A DNA stretch of 64,000 nucleotides from Ostrinia nubilalis (GCF_963855985.1 NC_087119.1:350001-414000); one strand, 5' to 3'. Positions 23,259-36,814 are shown, counted from the stretch's first letter. Notes: generated by a model not told the origin, from the letters alone. A program made the numbers and translations.

Positions 23259-26032
23259 GTTTCGCAGTTTCACGTGTAACTCATATTACGCATTTATAGA
23301 AAAATAAAATTGACAAAAATACTGATTACGATTCAATGTCAAATGCAAATGAAGTAACGGTATTATTGTCTATTTACAATACTATTATGAGGTTTAGTCG
23401 CGTGAATAGGAAATAAAGACATCGTACTGTTATAGGATTTTATGTAAACCACTTTAAAAAAAAGGAATTTATTATTCCAATAAAGTTACAGTAATTACTG
23501 GAGGCAAGTGCCAACGCAACGTCCAGAAGACCTAATACCTATCTATTTACAAATAGCTATAATTCTTTCTAAAAAAAATATTCGAAATAGAAATGTGAAT
23601 AAACACAATCAGCTATGAATATCTTTTTTCTGTTGGTGGAACTCGAATCCTAATTGGAAGCGCTATCAATTTTGTTGAAACTAAGCAAATCCGCGAATAT
23701 TTTGAACTAAATATGCACGAGCAATTACATTAGTTGCGCTGGTGCATTTAGTAAACTGAGAACATAATAAGGGTGTACATCGCTGCAACGCACAACTAAA
23801 CCAATAATTATGGCCGGCGGGTGTTTTCCGTATTTGTGTTGCGTTTGTATTTATTATATTATTAAACTGCAAGTAGAGGAGAGACCTCTAACCCGCAGAT
23901 GTGAAGCAAGCATTCGAGTATTGCAGAAATGACTTCTATTCGTAATAATATACAGTATTAGTACTTACTTATTGTATTCAAATCATTTCATTAATGCGAA
24001 CATCTAATAAACTTAATTGCAAACACGCATTTTTATAACTAATCACTTGTTCTCGATTATTTGGCTGAACCGAACGATGTACTTTCTGTAAAATGAGCAC
24101 TATGTCACGAAATCATATTTGTCTTTCTTTTTAGACAGCAAGAGAGCTTTGGGCGGGTCGGAAAAGCTGCACGGAGGTGGCTGACGTCACACATAAACAT
24201 TATCCATTTACTACTCCATTGTGTTGTTTTGTTTAGTGTGTTTTTAAATGGTGTGCTTTGGCATCTTGCTAAGAACTTAATGGACTTACTTTACAGGCGA
24301 TAAAAAAGAATCGTTATAATCAGAAAGTTTCTTCCTCTTGGAAATAAAGTTAAGGTTTTCTTTTGTAAGAAAAGCGTTATTAAAACAAGCACAAGGACTT
24401 CACAGATCTTGAGAATAACTTCTTGGTAATAACGGTCTTAAAATTGTGTTAGGTACCGTAACGTTCTATGAAAACTAGTAAATAACTTGAAAAAATCAAT
24501 AAAATAATACTAAGTTCTATGATGAGTTTTTAAGAACAACCCCCTAATGTTACCCACGTTTTTTTCTTCAGTGGGGAATTTCGAATTGTCACTGGCATCG
24601 CGAGCGTGCCCCTTGACCCCGCGCCTGCGGTGCACATCCGTTGCTACGCACTGGACTCATCAGGGTTGCCAACCTACTATTTCCATTTTCCTTTTTACAG
24701 GTAAAGGTATAAAAGCCAAAGGTACAGTTATAAGGGTACTCGTACCTATATCAAATATTTACGACCTTTACTATCCTTTTTAAAGTACCTATTCATAAAA
24801 ACATGTAATCATTTTTTTTAAATAATAATAATGGTTATTTCAGGAAACCGTTTATTATGACTTTCCATTTGTTAAGTAAGCTTTGGCTATGATTCTATGA
24901 ATGTAGCCAAGATCAATTGGGTTCCTTGAGGAATAATGTTATGAAGTGGACAACCCTGACGACCGGAGGCACATTGCGCCCGCGCAAGTGGGTCACTCGA
25001 ACTTCGTGACGTGTGATGTGCGGTGCGGGTACGGTGATGGACGACAGGGCTGGCGTAGCCTGGCCGCGCCAGAGAACTAGAACAAGGCAGCCATTATCTA
25101 CCTATACCTGACCATGATATGCAGATTTCCATGTCTGTATCTCGTATGTTTTTGAAACTCAACAATTGGACTAAACTTTGAGGATAGTTCGGCCGTAATA
25201 TCTGGGAATGACAGTTGCAGTTTACAGCGCCCAGTCTAAGGCCAATATTCTGCAACTACAGACTGCACGGCCACTCTCAAACTTTCCGTGCTCTTACTCA
25301 TGACAAGGACACGTCGTTGCACATTATGCCTCCGTTGAACGCAGACTCACGACTGATTTCAAGGCTGCACTTGGTATAAATGTCGCGAAACTCGCGAAAT
25401 TAACAATAAAAGTGACCTAGTTTTAAGTCTGCAATAAGAGTAAGTACAATCCTGGAATGTCTACAAAGCTTATAAGAGGTGAGTAAGTAGTGCTAACTAG
25501 ACGACAACTTATCAGTCGCGGACACATGAGCCGAGTGCAGTCGGCGCCATCGATCGGATTGGCAAAACTTACACGCTGGGCACAGACAGAGTTGTGGTCA
25601 CAAAGTAAAGGGAACGACATGTTTGAAAATAAAAAGCCCATGAAAACGTTAATTAAAATTTGGAATGCAAAAGCTGCATGTCTGTTGTGGTGAGACATTA
25701 ACATTCCAGATACTTTTATTCCTTTGATAAACTTGTACGAATAGCAAAGAGAATACACGATAAAACATGCATGCGAATAGTCAAATAAGGGTAAAAAGAT
25801 CTGTACCAGATTAAGTCACAACGTTGAGCGCAAACAAAATGGTGGCGGCGGGACGGCAAAATGTATTCCCATTTTTCAGTCAAAATCGTTCAAACATGAA
25901 GGGCTATCTTGTTCAAAGTGAAACGTTCTAATGGTAAATCGTAAGCTTCCAGTGAAATAACTGAAATACTACCTAATGATTGACATTAAACTTTTTGAAA
26001 CAGTAATGTTTCAGATGCAGATACTAAGTAGG
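23259..26032. other. Gene-free stretch with CpG-rich islands
   Basis: GC-rich patches at 24590-24665 and 24945-25085. TGCGCCCGCGCA occurs at 24975-24986. The plus and minus ORFs near 25423-25758 overlap and show no domain. Confidence 0.4.
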
Positions 26033-26469
26033 TATACAGGGTGGAATTTTGTAATGCCACCTGGAGGGAAAGTACTCTTAATAATGTAGATAGAAAATTT
26101 TACTCAAAGAAAACATCCCTTTATGTTTTAAAAGAAATAGAATTGCATTCAAAGATTTCCAAAAATTTGCATGCCACACCCGGGAATCGAACCAACTAAA
26201 ATTTGTTAGGGTTAAGTTTATGGATGAAATCTCTCTAACAAACTTGATAAATTAAATGAAAGGAAAACCATGAAATCTTAAATTATTTTAATTATTTACA
26301 AAAAATTGTATGGTATGGTAGTGAATTTTCGAAAAAATTTCAAAAATCTTTGAATGGAGTTCTCTTTGTTTTCAAAAATAAAGGAATGTTTTCTTTGAGT
26401 AAAATTTTCTATCTACAATATTAAGAGTACTTTCCCTCCAGGTGGCATTACAAAATTCCACCCTGTATA
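26033..26469. mobile_element. MITE with CAGGGTGGAATTTTG ends
   Basis: CAGGGTGGAATTTTGTAATG starts at 26037. Its complement ends at 26465, and complementarity runs over at least 45 bp plus weaker inner pairing. TATA lies on both sides, consistent with TA-targeted Tc1/mariner-type insertion. The interior contains ACACCCGGGAATCGAACC (26178-26195), which on the minus strand resembles a tRNA T-arm/B box, but no tRNA is formed. Confidence 0.75.
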
Positions 26470-27193
26470 GTAATGTAGGTAGTAACTGTAATAAATGTGA
26501 TAGAAAACGAGAAGAGTGGCGACGTTCAACCTAGACGAAAAAAAAAGTGGGCGACAACGGTTAATAAAAACAAAAGGCTCTTTAAGAAATGTCGTATTAA
26601 GCTGGAGTCTAGCGGCTAATATGGAATACCAATCGTATTATTAACGCAGTCCCGCTTTACAAAACCGCTTTCCTTTTAAACTCATGTTTCAAAAATAATT
26701 TTAAAAAATCCTGGTTCATATTGCAGTTCGCCTCCGTTTTATATTTAGTTGCTATAGTTCGCGTTAAGACATCAAAGGTAAAGTCGATTCGAATCCCGCA
26801 GGGTTTATTTTATTAGCTTTTTAAGCTCTGAATCGCTTCTAAAAATTTGATACCCCTTTGTAAAGTCACGCTGTATAAGAGGATTACAGGACTGGAAAAT
26901 GTTCAGAACAGCGTATGTGCTACTGATCCTTTTTTGAATTCCTTGGCTATCAAGGATTGAATATTGAATGAAGTAGTAGTTAATTTTCCGTACATGAGTC
27001 ACGGAGTTCACAAAGGCCGGGTCTTTTAACCACGACAGGGTGTTATTAGGGTTTAATGGCTCGTTAAACCTACATATTTGAAAAGCAAGATAGTTACAGT
27101 TAAAGTCTACTCTAATTATGTGCTTGGCCATAAGGTTTTAAATAAATAGTTAAATAAATGCAGACCAAGTGCTTACAATTCGTTACATTTCAC
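26470..27193. other. Gene-free stretch
   Basis: The 108-codon minus-strand ORF at 26805-27131 has no recognisable domain. Nothing else seen. Confidence 0.4.
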
Positions 27194-27196
27194 TAA

Positions 27197-27402
27197 GGCC
27201 CAGAACAGACGGTGAAACGCAACTGCAACGAAACTGCAACTGCTAGTTACTTTTGAGTTGCATCTAAGTTTCTGCCATAGCGTCCGTTGAGAGACCACAC
27301 ATGATGCGACTAGTTTGAAACTTTCAGTTTCAGTTTCATTCATCAGAATCATCAGAAAGTTCCAGTTTCGTTGCAGTTGCGTTTCACCGTCTGTTCTGGG
27401 CC
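27197..27402. mobile_element. PIF/Harbinger-like MITE, 206 bp, TAA target duplication
   Basis: The left TIR GGCCCAGAACAGACGGTGAA (from 27197), then ACGCAACTGCAACGAAACT, is exactly complementary to the right end (27364-27402) over about 39 bp. TAA flanks both sides (27194-27196 and 27403-27405), the 3-bp TWA duplication of PIF/Harbinger elements. No coding capacity. Confidence 0.85.
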
Positions 27403-27405
27403 TAA

Positions 27406-29465
27406 GTAATTTATTATTTATCTCTCTCCCCGAAATGGGCCTTGTAATGAGCGATATGAGCGAGCAAAGGATAGAGGCGATGAATCAAATTCGTATTATA
27501 GAACAGAATCACCAGGCTCGATATCACTGCAGGAGCGGCTCGGCCCGAATCAACTCAATTGAGCACGACACTTGAACAATTAACAATACGGTAACTGTCC
27601 GACTAGGCCTAAAGCAAATAGACATTTCCAACTAAAGGCGCACTTATGCATAGGCAAAGAAGCCTGTATATCTGTCCATGCAACATTTCTATGTGTTAAG
27701 ATGTAACCTTGTGGATATGGACGAGGGGACGTCTGAACGTCTGCACTAAGATTGACAGGCAATGACATCGGGAAGTCTGATCATCACAATACCGTAGCTT
27801 TAGATTAACGGGTCAGTCAATCAAGCCTTTGTGAAGCTGTCTGTGTCCGGCTTTATCCGAATGCCTGGCGATCGCATTCGCAGCCCTTCCTGCACCTGAG
27901 GGCACGCGACAAACGCTCTTCCGTCATCCCGCCAGCTAATAGGCAACTATCGAACTCGCGTGTGAAGCCGAAAAATTTGTCACTGACGTAACATAGTTGT
28001 TGTCAACGCCGGTGTCAAACACACCTGCTGTGTAAAATAAGAAGTTACAATTTGAATCGACTGCATTTATTTATTGTTTTACGTTGACTCTACGGAATCG
28101 GCTCTACCTATTTGCATAACAAACAGACTAAAATAATTTTAACATCGTCATAAATGTTGCGTTTCGACGTTTGTTTTGACGATTGCCTAATTCAGATTAA
28201 TTTAGCTTCGAAAGGGATACAAGAAACAACTCGAATGGGAACTTTTACCCCACCAGAAGCCGGACACAAGCAGCTGCCCGTGTAACCTTTTCGGCGGTGA
28301 AAAAACGCGCGCATCGCCATGACAACGAGTTTTCATTTTTCTCTCGCCAATTACAACTTTCACCCTTCTGTTAATTAGAACCGTCGTTAAAACAAAATAA
28401 CGATCACAATTGAGTTGTGAAAATCGCTTGCATAACACGAATATCTTAATCATACTCGTACTAAAAATGAAAGATCATGGAACCGAAAATATTCCTTTCT
28501 ACAAAAGCAGTCTAAAATAGAGATTTACTTTTAATCAGTAAAGGATTTTCTCGGGACAAAGCCGAGGTTAACGGTCGGTCTCCACACAGTTTATCTATAT
28601 TTGTTTGTCTCACGTTTTTTGCTCATTGAATTGAAAAACTTTTTCTATAAACAAAAAATCAATTAACGTAAATTTAAAAATATTTTCCGATTCTTGCACA
28701 AAAATAACGAACCGAAATTCAATACTTCTGCATAAACATTTCGTGGAACGGAACGTGAATTTAAAATAATAAAGAGTATGGTTTCTTTTGGTTTATTAAT
28801 AAATATTACAATGGGTAGGAGCAATCGTTGCAGAATTCAACGAATTAATTGAAAAAAAATACGAATTGAATGTATGCAAAAGTTTACGAGACAGAGACAG
28901 TTCTCGTATGTAATAAAGTACTCATTCTGCGCCATGCCTGCATGATATTGCATTACGATTTAACTCGCATAAGCAGCTTAGCGATCTCCGACGGTGCTTG
29001 ATTCAACTTGTAAGATTTGATTACCCGCCGCAAGGCGGAAATAAAAGCTTGCACAAAACAGTACAGCAGAGTAAACGATACAAATGAACTTTTAAATCCT
29101 GCAAAAGATCTTAATTTATGAACATTTCCGTTTCCGTCCACCATCATCAGAATCGGAATAGGTACGTTTCAGTAGACGGTAGACGCATTCAAACGCAATT
29201 TTCACGAGTCAAGGTGAGGGAAGCCCTGCAATCGCGGTTCGATTACCGAACGTGCCAGCGTGCATGAGAACTCGCGACAGGTTAACAATTCTTGAAGTAA
29301 TATATTTAGGAATAACTTTATACCCCGTAAAGAGCTAGTAGAGAGTAGTCAATACTTTTAAAATTACTAAAGTTTCGAAGACGGGTGCAAATTAAAAATT
29401 CAGACAATGTTGCTGGTTACCGCTGCGAAACCCCGGCGAAATAAGAGTGCGTATATGTATACATC
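27406..29465. other. Gene-free stretch
   Basis: No gene recognised. An X-box-like palindrome ATCGCCATGACAAC lies at 28313-28326. The rest is AT-rich. Confidence 0.4.
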
Positions 29466-29545
29466 TTGGATGCGGGCAGTCCAGGACCTGTCGTTAAGGA
29501 AATCCTTGGGGGAGGCCTTTGTCCAGCAGTGGACGTGAATCAAAC
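29466..29545 (+). pseudogene. RTE-type LINE, extreme 3' end fragment
   Basis: The frame from 29470 reads SLGEAFVQQWT followed by a stop at 29536-29538. LGEAxVQQWT is the C-terminal signature of RTE-clade LINE proteins that are abundant in Lepidoptera, and the DNA around CTTTGTCCAGCAGTGGACGT is their familiar 3' end. Only about 22 codons remain. The usual trinucleotide tail is not recognisable. Confidence 0.65.
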
Positions 29546-30390
29546 AAATGAACGAATACAGTTCTTGACGTTTGTCTTGAGCAATTTAGTGACGACGCTC
29601 ATAGTACGGAGTAAATTCATTGCTAATGCAACATTTTTACACACAATAGCGCAAGTGTAAAAATTAAGGCAATATAATAATATTGTTAATTAGAAATCGA
29701 TGGTTACATAATAGTCCTCTACACAGTATTGGGCATTGTTAAAACTCAGTTGCCTATATTTTTTTCAGTATCCAATCGAAGATGATTATGTTTATTTCCA
29801 TCACAGGGATGCATCAGTTCGGCGCTGGTGTTAGTCAGAATTATTTGTTTTAAAGATTGCCAATTTTTGGCGCGGACTCCATCAGTGCGGCCGTTACTCG
29901 CGGGTGTTTGCTCAAGCGAAGCGGGGCGTTTCATAATATCAACATGTTCACCATTCCCTTCAATAGTGTCTATAGGTTCGAGCTAGCACGCGGTTTTAAT
30001 CGCCAGCGCACCTGACTAGGACTACTTTTTGTCAAATCTTGCTCAGAACTACAGCAAAGTAAAACAAATTCAACCTGTATGTAACATGAATTGAATTGAA
30101 AACTCATTTTTACAAAATGATAATTGATTTTAATGTTTATGTATCTGATGTTATAAGTCATACTCGTATGTAGTATCAGCATACATACATTGTGTGTTAA
30201 AAATTAGTTTACATTTCACAAAAACGTGCATGAGTGCTTAAAATTACATTCATATAAATCCCAAAATTAATTAATATTTCGCAAATAAACCATTCACATT
30301 TGCGTGCATTTATTCCGTATGGTGAACATCATAATGGAACTTATTATTTTATACATGCACGCGGGTGTGCAAAAGAGGCTTACTTCGATT
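29546..30390. other. Gene-free stretch
   Basis: AT-rich. Short ORFs on both strands without domains. Confidence 0.4.
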
Positions 30391-30461
30391 GTGTAAAAGT
30401 GCTTTTTTTAAGCCTTTTTACAGAAATAAATGAGTTTTGTGAGTACTTTTATGAGTTTTAT
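30391..30461 (+). repeat. LINE-type 3' tail fragment, copy 2
   Basis: GTGTAAAAGTGCTTTTTTTA and the following ACAGAAATAAATGAGTTTT match 4917-4972 closely. The tail is slightly longer here, with additional GAGTACTTTTATGAG units. Confidence 0.55.
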
Positions 30462-31366
30462 GAGAATTTAGTAGAGAGTGTTTCTAGCTAATGGGGTTTA
30501 TGCATTTCAGTACATATTTTCGGTTTTCCGCAATAAATTGACACAAAGCAAGTGTAGGCCTCGTGACGCCGCAGACCGCGATACGGTGAGCACTGCATTC
30601 AATCATTCAATTCACTAGTTTGATGGCACAACGGGGCTTAACAGCGTGTTTTGTGGCAATAATCTATTAAGGGGGTTGAATAAAGCCAACGATAGGTGTT
30701 TCTGGAATTTTGAGAAACTTAGACCAACTATATTCCTTCACTGGTAGATCTTCACAGGTAGAGCTAATGATTCGAGATCATTGAGAAAATGTTTGCAGAG
30801 TGTCTCATTACTAGGTACTATTACATACTGTATTATGCATGTATTATTAACATCTTAATGAGATACAAGCTGTCTGACAAGTCATCTCGACGGTGCAAAT
30901 TATGTTTATCAAACACTGTACTTTAAAGTTAAACTATTATTAATTATTATTTATCAACTACATAATATGTACAGTCTAGAACTTTAGAAGAACTTTTTCT
31001 ATTATATTCAACATCATATTCCAATAGTTTTATAAAACTACTTTTAAGTTCTAGTGTATCTCTCTTTCTATTAGTTCTTTAATGTGATATCGGAGCGTTC
31101 ATACAAAGGGCACAGGTGACAAAGTTTCCTCGAGCAATTATTATCTGTCGATCTTTACACCAGCGACACCTGTCGTAACCTAATAGGCTTAACAGGTTAT
31201 ATGGGACACGATAATCCATGTGGAAAACAACCACATAAGTTTATGCGAAATTATTTTGAATCTTAGAAGTGTTGATTTATTGAAATAAAAATAAGAAAAA
31301 AAAACAGCTACACAAAGCTTTGTAAACGTATCACTGTATCCTTCTCTGGAATTAATTAAAAAAAAT
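30462..31366. other. Gene-free stretch
   Basis: AT-rich; nothing recognised. Confidence 0.4.
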
Positions 31367-31682
31367 CAGGCCAAGTGTGTGTCGTACCACGCGCAGTGTA
31401 GAGTTTCGTATTTGTCCGTCGTTAATTAACATAATTTATATTTTTAAGAAGCAAGCAATTACTTCATCTAAAGTAACTTTTAATATTTTCTTCTAAGGAT
31501 TTTTTACTAATTAAGAAATTTTATAATACATGAGTTAAATGACTGCTCTTAAACTGATGTATCTTAACCGTTATAGTTTTCCTTGAAAGTTCATGAAAAG
31601 CAGTATAATTACGAATTTTCCCAGATTTTTCAAGCCAACAGTTTAGTTTTTAGAGGGGGGGGGGACTACGGAACCCTAAAAA
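31367..31682 (+). repeat. Lepidopteran GGTTCCGTACC repeat, copy 2 (internally deleted)
   Basis: It starts CAGGCCAAGTGTGTGTCGTA, a diverged form of the start at 11980, and ends in a poly-G run (31654-31664) joined directly to ACTACGGAACCCTAAAAAG. The segment that separates poly-G from the end in copy 1 is missing. Confidence 0.55.
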
Positions 31683-34027
31683 GGCGCTATTTCAGTGACG
31701 TAAAGGCGCCGTCTGTCAAATGGCGTGATGCAATGGCGCAGTGTCAGCGCTCTGGCTGCATGCATGCATATGCAGAAAGTCTGTCAGTATAGATACTACT
31801 TATGATATTAAACACACATACCTAATAATTATTTACTTGACTGATGAAACTTGGTAGGTACTTATTAATGAACACAAACATTTTCATATCGGAACATAAA
31901 TGTAGAGCAAAATCATTAAAATATTTTTGTCAGGGTCTGCTTAATACTGTAAACATCAGAACGTATTCGGTAATATTAAGTAATCGATAGTATGAAGAGC
32001 CTTTTATGTTCTAAGTCTACAGAGTAAACAATAGAAACGCTCTACACGGCGACTATTTAACGATCGATTTCAGCCTTGCTACAAAACGATGTTAAAACAA
32101 CATACCAAATACCTATCTTTACATTGGCTACGGGTATGTCAAATTAAGACGTTAGTAACTCTTGACCTAAATTTTATGAAAAGTTATGTAGAATTTGCAA
32201 GAATATTGGCTTTATACTCTCACGGCTTAAGGACTCTACATACCAAGCCCACCGACAGCCCGGCGGCTTGGTGACGGCGGTTTAATTTCAAAAGAATCAT
32301 GTCGATGACAAACTTTCTATGACTTTTGACAACATGCTAAAAGTTGAAGACTCATGTCAGCGAGATTGGTGTGTAGACTGCATTATATTAGCTATAGGAA
32401 CGCCGCTTCCCGCTTGAAACTTGGAGTGAGATAATATTTTAAAATAAAAATATTTGATATTTTTGCCTCAGATTTAAATATATTAATATATTAATAAAAG
32501 ACAGTTTCCTACCTAATTAGTTATAATGCGATAAAGCGCTCCCTGTTGGGCAAAGATCGAACTAATTAGTAGAGTTTAATAAGGCTAAGGCGGCAGGCTG
32601 GCACATGGCTTAACATACGTACAAAGCAGCATTGCATTTAATCAGGTAAATCCATCTCATCCTGGGTTAATAATAGCTTTATGTCTGTCTCATGTTTGTC
32701 TCTATATTATGTATCTATGGCATAATCCTATTTATACCTTTAATACGCCGTAAATCCCCAGAAGTTATCACGAAAACGAACTTATCGATGAAGCTGAAGT
32801 CTATCATTTTTATCGTAGTAATGATTGAGCCTAAAGACGTAACTGAAAGTTGCTCTATCTCTCAGTTATCTCCACAGGTTACTACACTGATCAAAGCTTT
32901 ACTCTAGTAAAACTGTGATGACTTCTACCGTACATATGGCAGCGGAAGAATGAAACTCAAGACGCGAGGACAATAACATATGGAGTACTTATGTACTGTT
33001 TACCGTCTATCATTGTTTTCCAATTCTCAAACCAATCGACAAAATGTCAAATCTCAATAATTATGCCTTTGTAAGTTGCTTTTGTGCTGAAAGTTTACAA
33101 AGGCTGAACATGTTTGTGGTTCCTTAGTAGGCACTTGGTACAAAATATATGCTGTAACGATCAACATAAAACAACACGAATTGTTATTGTGTTAAAATAT
33201 TATTTCGGGAAACAAAACACTCTAGAAGACAATGAGAAATCATTCTCTCAAGTTTTTAAAATGGGGTTGTAACAACTATTAATTAGCGTTTCACTGTCAT
33301 TCGGCAAACCACAAGAAGCTTCCGAAACGTGAACGAATCGTCATCTACCGTCGATAAATGCATCAATGTGCTTACTGAGTGTTAATTAACGGAAACCTGC
33401 AGTGTACATATAATTAGGAAGTGCCCGGATTCCGGCGCACAAAGGACACGCAATGCAATCAATATGGGCACAAAAGAATATTGCACGGCCGGAACAATGG
33501 GCAGAAGTTAGTCCGAAGTATTCCTAGCGAGCGCTGGCCACTTACGGCGTACCTATTGCATCACGCACCGCATCACAACTCGACGCGTATGGTAAAATCT
33601 GCCCCCTATTTTATAACATTTGACTCCGATCAATATAAATGATATTCAATATTCCTGTAGCCAACGAACGTTGAAACATTTATGCGTGACGTGCTGCGAA
33701 CTTGATCCGAGTCGGAAAAACAAATCGTATGTTCAAAGTTATGCCTTCGAGATCCATCGATAGGAAATCCAGCGATCGATCTCGAGTTCTATCGCCAGTT
33801 GGGCACAAATGAATAGATTTTTAATTTTATTTAGATTGTTTGATATCGCATACCATACTTTAAAACTGACAAGTAGTAACAAATAGTTTAACTTCTCTAT
33901 TAGACGCATTGTTATCAGAAAGATGGAAAACGATTACTTAATGGTCAGTATGGTGATGGATTATATGACATACACATACACTACAATATTATGATTAAAT
34001 AAAATCATATTAAGTATGAATCTGGTC
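31683..34027. other. Gene-free stretch
   Basis: Short ORFs (32089-32274, 32692-32907, 33421-33642) show no recognisable domain. No repeats recognised. Confidence 0.4.
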
Positions 34028-34213
34028 AAGTGGAGATTCTTGGATGGCGGTTTTGTTCCCCAGTCCATGAAGCACATGATGTCGTGCCCTGAGTGCCCGA
34101 GCAACTGCACTCAGGAGGATTTAATGAATGCTGATGACAACGCCACTCTTGTGGCGGAGTTTTGGACTGACACTGTGTAGGTTTGTTGTCGACACGATAA
34201 GAAGAAGAATTAA
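34028..34213 (+). pseudogene. Probable LINE C-terminal fragment
   Basis: An open frame from 34028 reads KWRFLDGGFVPQ, then MSCPECPSNCTQEDLMNADD, and LVAEFWTDTV before a stop at 34178-34180. Close behind it come TGTCGACACGATAAGAAGAA-type repeats. Clustered cysteines followed by EDL..A...VA.FW resemble the C-terminal tails of several LINE proteins, and a short trinucleotide tail supports a retrotransposon 3' end. The family is not certain. It could instead be a small host exon, but there is no splice acceptor that I trust. Confidence 0.4.
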
Positions 34214-34589
34214 GTATGAAATGTAAAATGTCATTTTTTACCGTTCTTGTCTAAGTTCCCGAAAAGGTATATTATTATTATGGTTGGTATATTTTGCATT
34301 GGAACTGAAATAAAAGGAATATAAATTATTTTGTATTACATTGGTTAAATTAATAATCTTGTGACCAACATAGTCAGTTACATCTACTACTTGACATTAA
34401 ATTTGACATTTATAAAATTCATATCCTGATACACCGAGCAACTCAGACCACGGCCGCCGTCTGAAAATCAGCGTCATGTGGTATGCACTTGACACATGCT
34501 GAGACGGGGACCTTTTTGCTGCTGCAGCGCCGCCAAGTAACTGTCCCGATTAATTTTAATTTTAATTATCATTCTTTTGACTGGTTCTG
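34214..34589. other. Gene-free stretch
   Basis: Nothing recognised. Confidence 0.35.
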
Positions 34590-34680
34590 TAATGTTGACC
34601 GTTTGTTTTATGTATGTATGTGTATTCATGTGGCAGCAAAATAAACGTTATTCTTTTCTTTTCTTCTTTTCTTTCTTTAC
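34590..34680 (+). repeat. Retrotransposon 3' tail with (TTCTTT)n
   Basis: GTGGCAGCAAAATAAACG is followed by TTCTTTTC-type repeats (34648-34678). It is a poly(A) signal plus simple repeat tail without a recognisable body. Confidence 0.45.
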
Positions 34681-36814
34681 ATATTTTATCAAACTCCAGT
34701 ATTGAGTGAGCGCGCTGGTGCGACAGCGCAGAGAGTCAAGCGCATACATTCGTAACACGAATCTTGGGACTCTACGACGAATACATAATAATAGGGATGT
34801 TTCCTGGGTCAAAAGGCAAGAGTTTTACTTAGTCCGTCAGTTAACTTATCAAAAAATACTCTACACGTATTTTTCACTTTTTCAAACTAATGAAAATTTA
34901 AAGAGATAAAGCGCGCCAAAGTTGCTTGCATAAAAGTGCCACACGTTGTGACGTCGCGTGCGGAACTTCAACGCACCATAACTATGTAATTATTTGTTAG
35001 ATTGACAAATAAAAATATTTGTGTCCAAAGTCCAATATTTTTTGATATTAAACATGACGGACTAAAAAATTTTTTTTACGAAACTAGCCTATTATTATTA
35101 TTTTTCCAAATTAATTTTATTTATTGGAGACAACTGTTGTCTGCCTTAGAACCAGAATTCAGATAAAAAAAAAGTCTGAAGTTAATGAAATAAATAAGTA
35201 TTAGTCCTAAAGCTCTTTTAATAAATATTTTCTGTAATCAATTCATTTCACGTGGTTATATTGAATCAATAAACGTAGTCGCAGTGAAAGATGTTTCGTG
35301 ACAGCCAAACACGAGGTGAACAATAGTTCAGTAAGTTTGGAATCAACAACGACAACCGAGGATTGTCTACACCTGGATCCTGGATTACCAAAACATTTAT
35401 TAATGACCTTTTCAATTTTATATTTTCTCACACAATCAAAACTTTGTCCTGTATATGTGTTTTGTTTGTACCTACTAGATTGCATAAAGAGCACTTAAAC
35501 TAGGTATTTTTAGTTGTGACTTCCAAAACATTGACAAAAATAATTTAACAAGGTGGGGTTTTTACCTCTAGATTTGAGTGATCGTAGCGAATAAAAAACC
35601 CAAAATTAAGATGAGTCTAGAATACTTTGAGAAACGTTTTATCAAACAAATTAGAATACTGCTGAGCAACTTTCGCACATTAAATACGAGTATGCCTACT
35701 CGGTTTTTTCACACGTGTCTTTTTGGTATTCTTGATTGTCTTACAATCGGTTGATTGTACCGCTACTTATAAATCCCGCATTTACGGTATAGTTAAATTA
35801 TCACAGATCCTAAATTAAGAATACTGTGGGTGAGTTTAGGTAGGTATATACAATAAACATTGAACCTGGTTGGGTACCGCGAAGTTGGGGCATCAGACAG
35901 GTACGAACAAAAGTAGGTAAGCGTAAAAACCAAACATTTTGAGATCTAACGCAGCAATTTGTTTGTTTTGCAGTAAGCTGCGACTTCATTTGAATGTTTA
36001 ACTCAGCTGAATATTTTGCTAGGCCATTTGAAATCAATTATAGTTCAATATTTTATTAAGAAAAACATTTTTAACTCAATTAAGTAATTTTGAAATTATA
36101 GAAGAACATGTTCAATGTTCTTAAAAATAAAAACACAAAATAAAAGACACCGAAAGAAACACATACTCGTAGCGTAGCACAGAAAAGGAAAGCTTATAGC
36201 TTCAGTTCGCCATGCACCGACTGCGTGCGGAACTTTACCTCTTCCCCGGCAAACGATACCTAAACACGGGCCGTTAATTGAGACAGAAATGTCAATGACT
36301 GCAAAAATAAATTTAATTTTAATGACCTTAAAAAATATAATAAATCATAATTTTTTTATGTTTAAGTTTTTTAAAGTAACAATATCATTAATATAAGAAT
36401 TCAATTAATTTAAGTTTCAAAATAAACAACCCTAACTTTATTTACTAAATCGTAAAAAAAATACTTATAAAACTTTTATTAAAACTTTAAGATGTCCAAA
36501 ACCACTAGCCGAGTTAAAAAAAAAAACAAAATGCAATAGTACTTTGTAACTTTAATTCAAAAGTAACCAATAAACAAAGACGCTGGCAGAAATTAAAAAA
36601 TAATATATCAAGAAAGAAAACTCAAAGTTACAGAAACTGTAATTTTATCAATGAACAATCATTTAATACTGAACTTAATGCATAAAACTTAGCGAAACAA
36701 TATTATCTAAACTTGGCTGAGTCATCAAGAAAAGTTAACTTTTTAGAGAAACAATGCCTTATAACACTGTCTGAATCATCGTGTAAAAAGTGTGAAAAGC
36801 AGCTGAGTACTCAC
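34681..36814. other. Gene-free stretch, likely intron
   Basis: AT-rich, with many A and T runs. It lies directly downstream (minus strand) of the splice donor at 36814-36813 and is presumably intron. No acceptor-exon could be identified. Confidence 0.4.

Noticed and set aside
24661..24959. hAT-type element with CAGGGTTGCC ends
   Set aside because: Only about 8 bp of the ends are complementary and no target duplication was found.
26173..26200. tRNA gene or SINE promoter on the minus strand
   Set aside because: Only a B-box-like GGTTCGATTCCCGGGTGTGG is present. No A box at the right distance and no cloverleaf; it lies inside a MITE.
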